DNA of 64,000 bases, from the NCBI GenBank assembly GCA_963662375.2, contig CAXXRP010000005.1:434001-498000 (forward strand). Reading direction: 5' to 3'. Numbering within the stretch: position 1 is the first letter of the stretch; each line of letters begins with the position of its first letter. Both the position numbers and the translations under genes were made by a program. The notes beneath the pieces were generated by a model. It saw only the letters and a program-made list of their open reading frames with translations. It was not told the origin of the DNA and ran no database searches. The stretch is from UBA11612 sp963662375 (GTDB lineage Bacteria > Pseudomonadota > Alphaproteobacteria > Rhodospirillales > Rhodospirillaceae). Shown one piece after another: positions 36,417-44,663 of the stretch.

Positions 36417-36999
36417 AAAAACCTCCCGCTGCCGAAAAGTGCGCCGTGCATGACTCCCTCTCAGAGAAGTGTAGCGGAATTAGCAACACAGCAGGGCAGC
36501 TTATTGCTCAGCTTTGAGAGCGAGCGCTTCTATGCCTACCGTCACCTGACGTCCCGCAACCTTTATGCCGTACGTTTGCCGTACGTTCGGTGGACGTGGT
36601 TTAAAACTGGCGGAAAATATGGCGTCCCCTAGGTGTCGAAAGTGGGCACCACTGGATAACTCATTCGCGGCGCTCATGAGTTGTTCCTAAAAGGTTCGGT
36701 GGCGCCCATCGTGGTAAAGGCGTGAACTCGAGGGTTCCGAGAATTGCGGTGAGGAGACACGGGCCGGATTTATTGCTCAATTCAATAAATCCAGCACCGT
36801 GATCCAACTCTTTTTCCTCAGTACATCGTGAGAGTAAATTCTACAGGCAGTGACTTCGAAATCATCTCGTGGACCGGGGAGTATAGTGCCAGGGCCGTGA
36901 GATCCTCTGCGCTTGCCGCGCTCTTGACGCGCATATTAACGGCAACCTTGCTGAAGCCCTTCCGTACACCGTCAGCAAGGCCAAAAAGACCCCGGTGCG
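36417..36999. other. Gene-free region
   Basis: About 580 bases between the F420-reductase-like gene and the permease gene. Open frames here are short and look random. Apart from the ribosome site at 36422-36427 for the upstream gene and the hairpin at 36766-36792, I see nothing identifiable. Confidence 0.4.
36766..36792. repeat. Perfect 10-base inverted repeat
   Basis: GGATTTATTG, a 7-base loop and CAATAAATCC form a perfect stem; flanking CACGG and CCGTG could extend it imperfectly. It lies about 210 bases downstream of the permease stop (permease is on the minus strand). No T-run follows on either strand, so an operator or processing hairpin is as likely as a terminator. Confidence 0.5.
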
Positions 37000-38361
37000 T
37001 TATCCAAGTACAACCAAAACGTAGACAGCCGCCAACACCAATTGCAGTGCAGCGAATGGAACAGCGACTTTTACGAATGAGGCGAACGACATCGGTAGCC
37101 TGTTTTTATGGATGATCGTCACGGCGACAAGAGTCGAGGCCGAGCCGATCGGCGTGATGTTGCCACCCAAATTGGCGCCGAAGATCACCGCCCACCAAAA
37201 TGGCGAGTCACTTGCCAACTCAAGTCCGCCGAGAATTTTCGCCAACATCGCGGCAAGCGGAATATTGTCGGTAACGGAGCTCGCGACGGCCGAGGCCACC
37301 AGTAACACCCCAACGCCGACGGTTTCGCCCAAACCGATAATTGGTTTCAGCCCCTCGCCGATCAGCTCCAACACGAGAGCGTGTTCCATCATGTTGATGA
37401 CAATAAAAAGGCAACCGAAGAAGGCGAGCAAATCCCAATCGACAGCCTGATAAAACCGGTCGGCGGTCGCGGCGTATCGGGTCAGCATGATCACTGCAAA
37501 CGTCAAAGCAACGTAGCCCATGCCCAAGTCCTTCACGTAGGGTGTGACAGAAACACTCGCCATGGCGACGATGAAGAGGACGGTCATTGTAGTGCCGAAG
37601 CGGAAGAAGCCGACAGATTCGACGCCATCATTCTCGTCAAAACCAGCGACCAGGCTTGCCGCTTCGGTCTTGGCTGCCTCACCCTTTAATGCTTTGATGC
37701 CGAAGAGGCGCGCGCCCATGAATATTGTCACGGCTGTTGCCACAACAACGTACGGGCTTGCCGTGATGAAAAAAGTGATGAAGGAGATACCGGCGGTACT
37801 ACCGATGATAATGTTGGGCACCGAAGAGATCAGGGTCAGCATGCCGCCAACGTTGGTCAGCAGACCTTCAATCAACAAGAAACCGAGAAGCTTGTTGGTT
37901 AGGCGGAGTTTACCGAGTGACACACCGCTCAATGTGCCGACGATAATCATCGCTGTGACATTGTTGAGAACGGCGGAAAATACAACCGTCATAACGCTGT
38001 AAAATATGAGTAGCTTGAGCGGATCGCCCCGAGACGCCTTGGTCAATTTAATGGCTATCCATGTGAACAGTCCGCATTTGCTCGTCACATCGACGAACAA
38101 AGATGACCCTAGGATGATTGCAATAACCTCCCAGTTGATACCGGGGACGTAGACCGGCAGCGTCACCGGGTTGCCCATGATAGTCACCGTTTCGGGGTGA
38201 ACCAGACCGAACGCCGCGGCCAGGAATAGTGTGATAGCCGCGAACAAGCCGACAATCACCGATTTCTTGGCATGGAGTTTCTCCTCGAAGGCGAGAGACA
38301 GGGTCATCGCTACTAAGAGAAAGACGAAGAGCGCGGTGACGGGTGTTGAAACGTGATGCAT
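37000..38361 (-). CDS. ArsB/NhaD-type (SLC13-like) ion transporter
   Basis: A 453-residue membrane protein with about twelve helices in two repeated halves, each with a conserved re-entrant motif: VVFSAVLNNVTAMIIVG and VASSVTDNIPLAAMLAKI, then FGANLGGNITPIGSASTLV. This is the ion transporter superfamily pattern of ArsB, NhaD and P proteins. The ion is not known. It starts 2 bases after the stress-protein gene, so the two form one operon. Confidence 0.88.
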   Translation of the reverse strand: MHHVSTPVTALFVFLLVAMTLSLAFEEKLHAKKSVIVGLFAAITLFLAAAFGLVHPETVTIMGNPVTLPVYVPGINWEVIAIILGSSLFVDVTSKCGLFTWIAIKLTKASRGDPLKLLIFYSVMTVVFSAVLNNVTAMIIVGTLSGVSLGKLRLTNKLLGFLLIEGLLTNVGGMLTLISSVPNIIIGSTAGISFITFFITASPYVVVATAVTIFMGARLFGIKALKGEAAKTEAASLVAGFDENDGVESVGFFRFGTTMTVLFIVAMASVSVTPYVKDLGMGYVALTFAVIMLTRYAATADRFYQAVDWDLLAFFGCLFIVINMMEHALVLELIGEGLKPIIGLGETVGVGVLLVASAVASSVTDNIPLAAMLAKILGGLELASDSPFWWAVIFGANLGGNITPIGSASTLVAVTIIHKNRLPMSFASFVKVAVPFAALQLVLAAVYVLVVLG

Positions 38362-38363
38362 GA

Positions 38364-39221
38364 TTACAGCATCAACAGCGGAATGTTGCGAAGCTCCACA
38401 GCCAAGGCATACGCCGCGCCGTGCATAGCCAGTTGGCCTTTATCCTTGGTGTGTAGAACCAGCAGGTCGATCTCCCGCTTCGCTATGAGTTCTCCGTATT
38501 CATCGATCTGACGCCCCATGGAGACAACCTCTTCGATCCTGATCGGCAAGCCTTGCGCATCGATTGCTGCTCGGCACGCGGCAATAAAGTCCCGGGGTTC
38601 CTTCAATAATTGTTCGCTGAGAGCTTCGCGCGCAACATCGGTATCAATGGCCGGTATCTTGGAAATCGCATCCATGTAGCGCTCGAACACCGATTTGCGT
38701 TCCACATGCGTCAACCAGCATGTTCCGCTGGGTTTGGTGAACGCTACGGCTATATTGACCAACCGGTTGTCGCCGGTTAGATGGTTGGTGACTGCCATTA
38801 CGCGATCCGTATCCTGGATGCTGTGCGGCAGCGCTCGATCGTCGTCAGGGTGGGGCAGCACCAACAAAGGTACGCTGGTTGCCTGTGTCATCACGTCCAA
38901 ATATTCACCCAGGCTGTACGGCCATTGCCAGGCGCTCGAATGAAGATGGCGGTAAGTGACAATAAGGTCAGGCTTGTGTTTCTCAATGCTTTCCAACAAC
39001 GCCTGAACGCTGCCGAAAGCATCTCCGGAAAGTGTATCCCATCGCGTACCCGCAGCGTCAATCGTATTGAGGAACTTGCGCACGCGATTCGTAATATTGG
39101 CGGCGTCAGCCTCATTGAGATCGGTAACCACTAGCACACGGTCGAACGTCGGTCGATCATACGTATAGACTGCTTTATCCGCTGACTTGAAAACCGACTC
39201 GAACTGATTGAGGTTTGTCAT
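38364..39221 (-). CDS. Universal stress protein-like, two UspA domains
   Basis: A 285-residue soluble protein. Domain one (about 25-125) ends VTQATSVPLLVLPHPDDD, and domain two ends LAVELRNIPLLML; both match the last strand of UspA folds, though the ATP-binding G-x2-G-x9-G is not clear. It is coupled to the downstream transporter gene, suggesting it senses or regulates that transporter. Confidence 0.8.
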   Translation of the reverse strand: MTNLNQFESVFKSADKAVYTYDRPTFDRVLVVTDLNEADAANITNRVRKFLNTIDAAGTRWDTLSGDAFGSVQALLESIEKHKPDLIVTYRHLHSSAWQWPYSLGEYLDVMTQATSVPLLVLPHPDDDRALPHSIQDTDRVMAVTNHLTGDNRLVNIAVAFTKPSGTCWLTHVERKSVFERYMDAISKIPAIDTDVAREALSEQLLKEPRDFIAACRAAIDAQGLPIRIEEVVSMGRQIDEYGELIAKREIDLLVLHTKDKGQLAMHGAAYALAVELRNIPLLML

Positions 39222-39319
39222 CTTATCTGTTCCTTACGACCCAACGACCAGCGGGGTTGTAAGCGCACGTCCTAATGGGAGCCTCTTACCGGCGTGGAGG
39301 TTTCGTAGACGCACGGTGA

Positions 39320-39700
39320 CTATTTATTACGCCGAGCCTGACGGGCGGCATATTTTGCGTCTCGACCAGCCTTCTGCATGGCTTTGCGAGCAATGGCATC
39401 AATCGCTTCTCGGTTCAATTCCGCTTTCTGTTCAGCCTTCTCGGATTCAACCGCACGCTGTTCAGCGCGCGCGACGGCGACTTGTTCCTCAGCTACGCGG
39501 GTAGTCTCGGCAAGCTTTCCCGCTATGGCTTCTTCCCTTCGCTTTTCGCGAGCAATGCTCGCCACCATGGGCTTGGCCTGTCGCTCAGCATAGCCAGATG
39601 CGTTGACCGGTGCGTTGGCCCTCGCCGTTGTCAGCGTGGTCTGTCTGGCTTTTGCCGCAGATTTAAGCCGCTCGTTAAAACTCACTTCGTGCTTAGCCAT
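39320..39700 (-). CDS. DUF6481-like basic coiled-coil protein
   Basis: A 126-residue, Ala/Arg/Lys/Glu-rich helical protein starting MAKHEVSFNERLKSAAKARQ and ending KYAARQARRNK. This composition and the opening fit DUF6481 proteins of alphaproteobacteria. No function is known. It may be a separate unit upstream of the stress-protein gene. Confidence 0.7.
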   Translation of the reverse strand: MAKHEVSFNERLKSAAKARQTTLTTARANAPVNASGYAERQAKPMVASIAREKRREEAIAGKLAETTRVAEEQVAVARAEQRAVESEKAEQKAELNREAIDAIARKAMQKAGRDAKYAARQARRNK

Positions 39701-40121
39701 CTATTCTCCTACACTATTGGTTCGTTATTGCTTAGCATATCATTCCCCGCGGCGTCGCACCGCTCGTGGCACATATTTACCGCGCGGCGTCGCTGGAGGC
39801 TCGGTTTTACAAGTTAAGCACTTGATAGCAATGGGCGTGCCAACTGGTGTGGAAATGAGAACTCTTGGGGCGGCGCTAGTTTCATTGACTAAATGGCGTC
39901 CCATTGGTGATGAAAGCCCTTACCGCATCGTTACACGCGAGTTTCGGGCTACCTCTCCCCGTAGACCACCAAAGATCTATTGTCCCTGAAGCGTGGGGAT
40001 TGCCCGGGACCGCGCTCGTTGTAACGGATAATGAAGCTAGTCTTCAGTTGATCGCGAACATCTGAAAATGTGATAGCGTAAGTGACAATATAATATCCCG
40101 TACGGTGCATCGTTGATATGC
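39701..40121. other. Gene-free region with a possible -10 element
   Basis: No gene is convincing. A frame ending near 39989 (TKWRPIGDESPYRIVTREFR) matches nothing I recognise. TATAAT at 40089-40094, 28 bases before the methyltransferase start, is a possible -10 box; no matching -35 is seen. Confidence 0.35.
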
Positions 40122-41033
40122 ATGGACAAATTCAACACTGCTCTGCAGCACATATTGACAAGCCCCAGTACGTGGAACTTTATCATGAACAACCACCGCT
40201 CATCAGGACGACGAATCGACTACGCCGTTGTTCGGCACTATTTCCAAGCGGCTGGCAGCGATAGTGCCGCAACCGCCAGCTATATGGTTCACGAGCAGAA
40301 TTTACCCGAGAATTCTATTCACTACCGCTTGCGCAAAGAGGTCGCGACAGTCACCGATTGGCTCGACGCCGTCCTCCAAACAGGCAGAGTGCTCGACCTC
40401 GGTTGTGGCGCAGGAACTTGGACCAAGATATTTGCAAACCGCTACGACAGTGTCATTGGGTTCGAACAAAGTTCATCTATGGCAGCGGCAGCGCGGACGC
40501 TCCTCGCTCCCTTTCCGGGCGCGAAAATCGTTGAGGGTGATGTCCGAAAAGACCTTCCCACAGGGCCCTTCGACCTGATTTTTCTTGGCGGGCTGTGCAT
40601 GTATTTGAACGACGATGATGTCGTGAAATTACTCCGCTCATTGAAAGACCGCCTTGCCCCAGGAGCATCTATCGTTCTCCGCGAAACGACCGTACCAAAA
40701 GGAAAACTAACCCCTGGGGGCGAGTACCAAGCGGTCTATCGAAACGTGACGCTTTACCAAGACCTGTTTCGTGAGGCGGGTTTTCCAACTGCTGGACGTC
40801 GTCGGAACTATGCCTACACAAACATGGAAGTTGCAGTGGAGCTGGTGGAAGCGCGGCGAAAACACATACGGTTTTTGCCGGATCAGTCCAATTTCCTCGG
40901 GGCTCTGACCTGGTATTCACTCAGGGCGCTTGCTCCGCTCAGTTTTTGGCTACTGCCCCGCGCCCTGTCACGACTCAAGATCAATTGGCCCCGCTTGCAA
41001 AACCACTTTTTTCGATTGAGCGCATCAGACTAG
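40122..41033 (+). CDS. Class I SAM-dependent methyltransferase
   Basis: A 303-residue enzyme with the SAM loop RVLDLGCGAGTWTKIFANR, acidic residue in VIGFEQSS, and FDLIFLGGLCMYL followed by LAPGASIVLRETTV. The C-terminal 60 residues are hydrophobic and basic (LGALTWYSLRALAPLSFWLL) and may touch the membrane. It ends 6 bases from the convergent phosphatidyltransferase gene. A lipid or head-group substrate is possible but unproven. ATG 40122 is preferred to TTG 40113. Confidence 0.82.
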   Translation: MDKFNTALQHILTSPSTWNFIMNNHRSSGRRIDYAVVRHYFQAAGSDSAATASYMVHEQNLPENSIHYRLRKEVATVTDWLDAVLQTGRVLDLGCGAGTWTKIFANRYDSVIGFEQSSSMAAAARTLLAPFPGAKIVEGDVRKDLPTGPFDLIFLGGLCMYLNDDDVVKLLRSLKDRLAPGASIVLRETTVPKGKLTPGGEYQAVYRNVTLYQDLFREAGFPTAGRRRNYAYTNMEVAVELVEARRKHIRFLPDQSNFLGALTWYSLRALAPLSFWLLPRALSRLKINWPRLQNHFFRLSASD

Positions 41034-41039
41034 AGAGGG

Positions 41040-41750
41040 CTATGACATTCCAACCCATAGCCGCCATCCGTACACAGTAGTTAACGATACAACAAATCCA
41101 GTAAAAATGACGTACCAGTGACCTGTAAGCTTGAGCATCCGGAATGGCGTGATGCTTAGGATGGCGATGATTACTGTCGCGATATAGAGAACGATGGCGA
41201 ACTCAGTTCCGCCTATCCGGCCTTCGAGCAAGAACACCATCGATAATAAGATAACGTTGTGGTCAATCGGCAGGCCCAGGTACGTGGCCTCATCTTCGAG
41301 CCCAAACACGTTGAAGTAACTGAGCCGCAGCACACCCGCTGCAACGATCGCAAATGCTCCTGGAATGAACCACGGACTAAACGTGCCAACACTCAAGAGA
41401 AGGATCGCAGGACCGACACCACCGCTAACGATATCGACCAGGGAATCAAGCTGCCCTCCTAATGCTCGAAGTTCATCCGACCGCCCTTTCGTTCGGCGCG
41501 CGACAGGGCCATCAAACCAATCAAAGAACGTGGCCCACAGCAGTGCAATCACGGCCGCCGAGAAGACTCCTTGCGCTGCGAAGTAGATCCCGATCAGCGC
41601 GCAAAGCAATCCCGCCAAAGTGAGTCCGTTGGCGGGATCGGCGGCATGGGCAAAAATACTGCCGCGGGATGAACGGTCCGGCACGTTGACGTCCTTCACC
41701 GTAGTCTGAATTTGATCTGCCCCGCGTTCTCGGGATAATTCATCATCCAT
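41040..41750 (-). CDS. CDP-alcohol phosphatidyltransferase family protein
   Basis: A 236-residue enzyme with about six membrane helices and the family motif, here DWFDGPVARR, then GGQLDSLVD. The usual spacing between the AR and the G is eight residues; here it is twelve (RTKGRSDELRAL). The family transfers a phosphoalcohol between a CDP carrier and an alcohol. Its start overlaps the stop of the cytidylyltransferase/PLP fusion by 8 bases, so the two are coupled and probably act in sequence. Confidence 0.9.
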   Translation of the reverse strand: MDDELSRERGADQIQTTVKDVNVPDRSSRGSIFAHAADPANGLTLAGLLCALIGIYFAAQGVFSAAVIALLWATFFDWFDGPVARRTKGRSDELRALGGQLDSLVDIVSGGVGPAILLLSVGTFSPWFIPGAFAIVAAGVLRLSYFNVFGLEDEATYLGLPIDHNVILLSMVFLLEGRIGGTEFAIVLYIATVIIAILSITPFRMLKLTGHWYVIFTGFVVSLTTVYGWRLWVGMS

Positions 41751-43647
41751 GGCCGATTTCTAGTTGTCCGAGGGAATCGAGTACGGCTTCCAAAGCTTCG
41801 ACGAGCGTACAATTCTCAGCAACCGTGCGAGACGCGATTCGTAGATAGCGATTTGAACCTGATAGGGTTTTCCCCGCACAATGTTTGATCAGAATATTGT
41901 GGTCTACGAATAGGGCTCGAGCCACGTCCGGCCCACTCGGCCCAGCATTGGGCAGACTACAGAACACGAAATTTGCATCCGGCTTGTAAGCGGTTATCCC
42001 TGTAATGCAATTCAAACGCTGGTATAAATCATCTCGATCTTCGCGGACTTTGATACAGCTCTTGGTAAATTCTCTCCTATACCGCGGGGCCAGGCGCAAA
42101 AATGATTCCGCAAATCCATTTATGTTCCAAATTGGTACATCAGCACGCACGGCTTCAGCAAATTCGCTGTTAGACGTCAGCAGATAACCAAGCCGTAGTC
42201 CTCCGATTCCGTAAGCCTTGCTCATACTTTTGAGAATAACCAAGTTCGGATACGCATCGAGCTCGTTGCTCAAGGTGGCGCGTTCAGGCTCCGCACAGAA
42301 ATCGATGAAGGATTCATCAACAACGAGAATGCAGCCGTGCTTACCGAGCTTTGCTGCAAGTCGGCATAGGTCTGCCTTCGGAACCGATAAAGAGGTTGGA
42401 TTGTTAGGGGTAACCACGATCGCGATGCTGGCCTCGCAGCGCGCAGCCTCCTCGGCAAACGCATCAACATTTACCTGGAAGGACGGTGTTTCCAATGCAA
42501 AACGAATGAGCTTTCTCTCGGGCACAGCCTCTTCGTACTCGTTAAAGGTGGGGACGGGAATAATCAGTCGCTCGGTGACTTGGTTTGCGATGATCTTGAT
42601 GAGCTCAGAAGCGCCATTGCCTACGACTATCCTCTCGGCTGGCTGATTGATGAGCGCACCGACCAATAGAGCGAGTGGATTCTGAGCGACCGGATAATTC
42701 AAAATCAGATTTTGAACATGGTTTTTGAAGTGGACGAACACCGGCGGGGGCGGAAAATAGAGATTGTAGAGATAAGCGTGATCCACGAAATCAAAACGCC
42801 AATATCCACCATGTTGGTCTGATATCATTTCATAGCGGCGTTCTTGCGTCGAAAACATGTATTCAGCAGAAAGACGATCATTCTCATCGTCAATCTCGTA
42901 CCAACGAAGACCGTCGCACTGAACCGCACCGAGTTGGCGGTCCACGCGATGAGCCATTGTGTGGAGAATGACCTCGTAATATTCGTTAACGTCGCCCGAA
43001 GCGATATAAGCCTCAAGGTGCGGCAAAAAGTAACGACGCAGGAATTCTTTCTGGAATAGGTAGATATTGACCGTTTTGAAGACCTTGGTGTAATCGAAAT
43101 CTGGGCCTTGCTCCCGCGCATCCATCATCGCTTGAATGTTGCCGGACTTGCTGAGGCTCACAACGGCACCGGACATCCAGGGTTGATGCTGAGATACTGC
43201 GGCGAGGCTGCCACTTTTATGCGAGAGCATTTTTTCAAGGAGCGGCAGCTCAAAAAACACATCGGCCTCCAATAAGAAGACATCCTCATCGAGATGATCG
43301 CGGGCGAGCCACAGCGAATAGATATTATTTGTGCTCGCGAAGTCTTCAGACTCGATATAAGTGATCTTCATGGCCTCGAAGGTATTCCCAAAACGCTCGT
43401 AGAGCTTCTCCTTATGGTGGCCGACGACGATAACGGCTTCAGTCACGCCGACATCACTAAGATGGGTCAATGCGTTGACGATAATCGGCACGCCATTCAC
43501 CGGCACCATGCATTTGGGAAACTCCTGCGTAAAAGGCTGCAGGCGATCACCAACACCGGCGGCGAGGAGGATCGCTTTTTTGACGATTGCAAGGGGAGCT
43601 TTAGCCGTAACACCACGGGTTGCTGTTAGATGTAGGGAATCCATCAT
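41743..43647 (-). CDS. Bifunctional nucleotidyltransferase / PLP-dependent aminotransferase or decarboxylase
   Basis: A single 634-residue frame. Residues 22 to about 260 form a sugar-phosphate/choline-type nucleotidyltransferase (AILLAAGVGDRLQPFT, then FPKCMVPVNG). Residues about 280-630 form a fold-type I PLP enzyme like HisC and threonine-phosphate decarboxylase CobD (NGASELIKIIA, VTPNNPTSLS, PLP Lys477 in SMSKAYGIGGLRLGY). The same architecture occurs in FrbH of FR-900098 biosynthesis, which makes a CMP-phosphonate and decarboxylates it. PntC-AEPT fusions are a second comparison, but they use a different aminotransferase class. Confidence 0.88.
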   Translation of the reverse strand: MMDSLHLTATRGVTAKAPLAIVKKAILLAAGVGDRLQPFTQEFPKCMVPVNGVPIIVNALTHLSDVGVTEAVIVVGHHKEKLYERFGNTFEAMKITYIESEDFASTNNIYSLWLARDHLDEDVFLLEADVFFELPLLEKMLSHKSGSLAAVSQHQPWMSGAVVSLSKSGNIQAMMDAREQGPDFDYTKVFKTVNIYLFQKEFLRRYFLPHLEAYIASGDVNEYYEVILHTMAHRVDRQLGAVQCDGLRWYEIDDENDRLSAEYMFSTQERRYEMISDQHGGYWRFDFVDHAYLYNLYFPPPPVFVHFKNHVQNLILNYPVAQNPLALLVGALINQPAERIVVGNGASELIKIIANQVTERLIIPVPTFNEYEEAVPERKLIRFALETPSFQVNVDAFAEEAARCEASIAIVVTPNNPTSLSVPKADLCRLAAKLGKHGCILVVDESFIDFCAEPERATLSNELDAYPNLVILKSMSKAYGIGGLRLGYLLTSNSEFAEAVRADVPIWNINGFAESFLRLAPRYRREFTKSCIKVREDRDDLYQRLNCITGITAYKPDANFVFCSLPNAGPSGPDVARALFVDHNILIKHCAGKTLSGSNRYLRIASRTVAENCTLVEALEAVLDSLGQLEIGHG

Positions 43648-43829
43648 CTAGAATTTTGCCTTTTCGAATTTCGAGGTTCGATTGCCCCACGAAACTGGAG
43701 CATCCAGTCACTCGCGGCAGCATGAACCCTCAATCTGTTTCATGAGCGCTAACGGGGAGTAGACTGGGGTAGAATCGAGAAACTAGAGTTTGTGTTGTAG
43801 CCTCATTTTTGGGCAAAAAAACAAAGGCA

Positions 43830-43848
43830 TTGACCTCCCGTAAGGTCA
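43830..43848 (+). promoter_or_regulatory. MerR-type operator candidate
   Basis: TTGACC forms a -35-like hexamer, and from 43831 TGACCT, six bases, AGGTCA make a perfect dyad next to it. This is the layout of promoters controlled by MerR regulators. A MerR-like gene follows about 155 bases downstream on the same strand. The -10 region is weak. Confidence 0.45.
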
Positions 43849-44003
43849 CTGCATTGTTCACGGCCATTTTCCCCTCATAGTAACACGGGGGGGGCCAAAT
43901 ACATGCCCCTGATCCAAGGGACCTGGGGGCTCGATTTTAGGGGACGCGATACCGGCTCTAGTTAAAGTTGCTATTAGCCGTGTTACGGCTTATGTCTTAT
44001 GGC

Positions 44004-44507
44004 ATGAGCCACGCGTATTCAGTTAAGGAAATGGCCCGAATTCTTGCGGAATCCGATGGTTCCGAGGAATACTGGCGCGTATATCGCCAGATACGCTACT
44101 GGACGGAGAAGGGCACCCTTCCCCCAGATAGCGACGAGAATCCAGGAACGGGTGTCAGCCTGGAGTATGACGAGAATAGCCTCTATCACGCCGCCATCCT
44201 TCAAGAGCTTTCAAGCATTGGCGTTGCGCAATCCGCCCTTATGGTCCTTACGAACCAGCTTACCGATGTTTACGGCACAAGAATTTGGGCAAGGGCTAAA
44301 TCCGGAAAAGCTGTTGTTTACCTGACAGGATTGTTCGGCTCCTCTGGAAACGTGGATTGGAGGGTGACGCCCAATGCCCCGGCTACAGCGGAAATCGACA
44401 CTTGCCTGAAAAACCCGGAATTACAAAAACGCGCTAATCCATATTTATTTACCAGCGCTGTTGTCGTTAATCTGACCAACACATTTAAACGCGTGAAAAC
44501 CACCTGA
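44004..44507 (+). CDS. MerR-like helix-turn-helix protein
   Basis: A 167-residue protein. Its first 70 residues look like a MerR DNA-binding domain: AYSVKEMARILAES, YRQIRYWTEKGTLPP and YHAAILQELSSIGV. The C-terminal part (VDWRVTPNAPATAEIDTCL) is not recognised and lacks metal-binding cysteines. ATG 44004 is chosen because the domain starts just after it; ATG 43992 is possible. The gene ends about 60 bases before the IS21 element, and may be cut or independent of it. Confidence 0.65.
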   Translation: MSHAYSVKEMARILAESDGSEEYWRVYRQIRYWTEKGTLPPDSDENPGTGVSLEYDENSLYHAAILQELSSIGVAQSALMVLTNQLTDVYGTRIWARAKSGKAVVYLTGLFGSSGNVDWRVTPNAPATAEIDTCLKNPELQKRANPYLFTSAVVVNLTNTFKRVKTT

Positions 44508-44663
44508 ACTTTTTATTTAACTTTTATAAGCCGAATTGAGGCTTTTACTGTAAATATACAAATGTGAGAACGGCGGTGACAAATTAGTCCACGGAAGCGG
44601 CGGGATTTCCCAGCCGCGGGCGGAGTAAAACTCTGCCACCTGTAGCCTTCGATCTTTTTTGAG

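Noticed and set aside
37108..38002. Several plus-strand open frames opposite the permease
   Set aside because: They are antisense shadows of a clearly conserved membrane protein.
39603..39989. Open frame of 128 codons upstream of the methyltransferase
   Set aside because: It overlaps the DUF6481-like gene antisense, has no ribosome site and matches no family.
41743..43647. PntC-AEPT assignment of the fusion
   Set aside because: The nucleotidyltransferase fits, but the PLP domain is HisC/CobD-like rather than the class V aminoethylphosphonate transaminase type, so FrbH is the closer architectural match.
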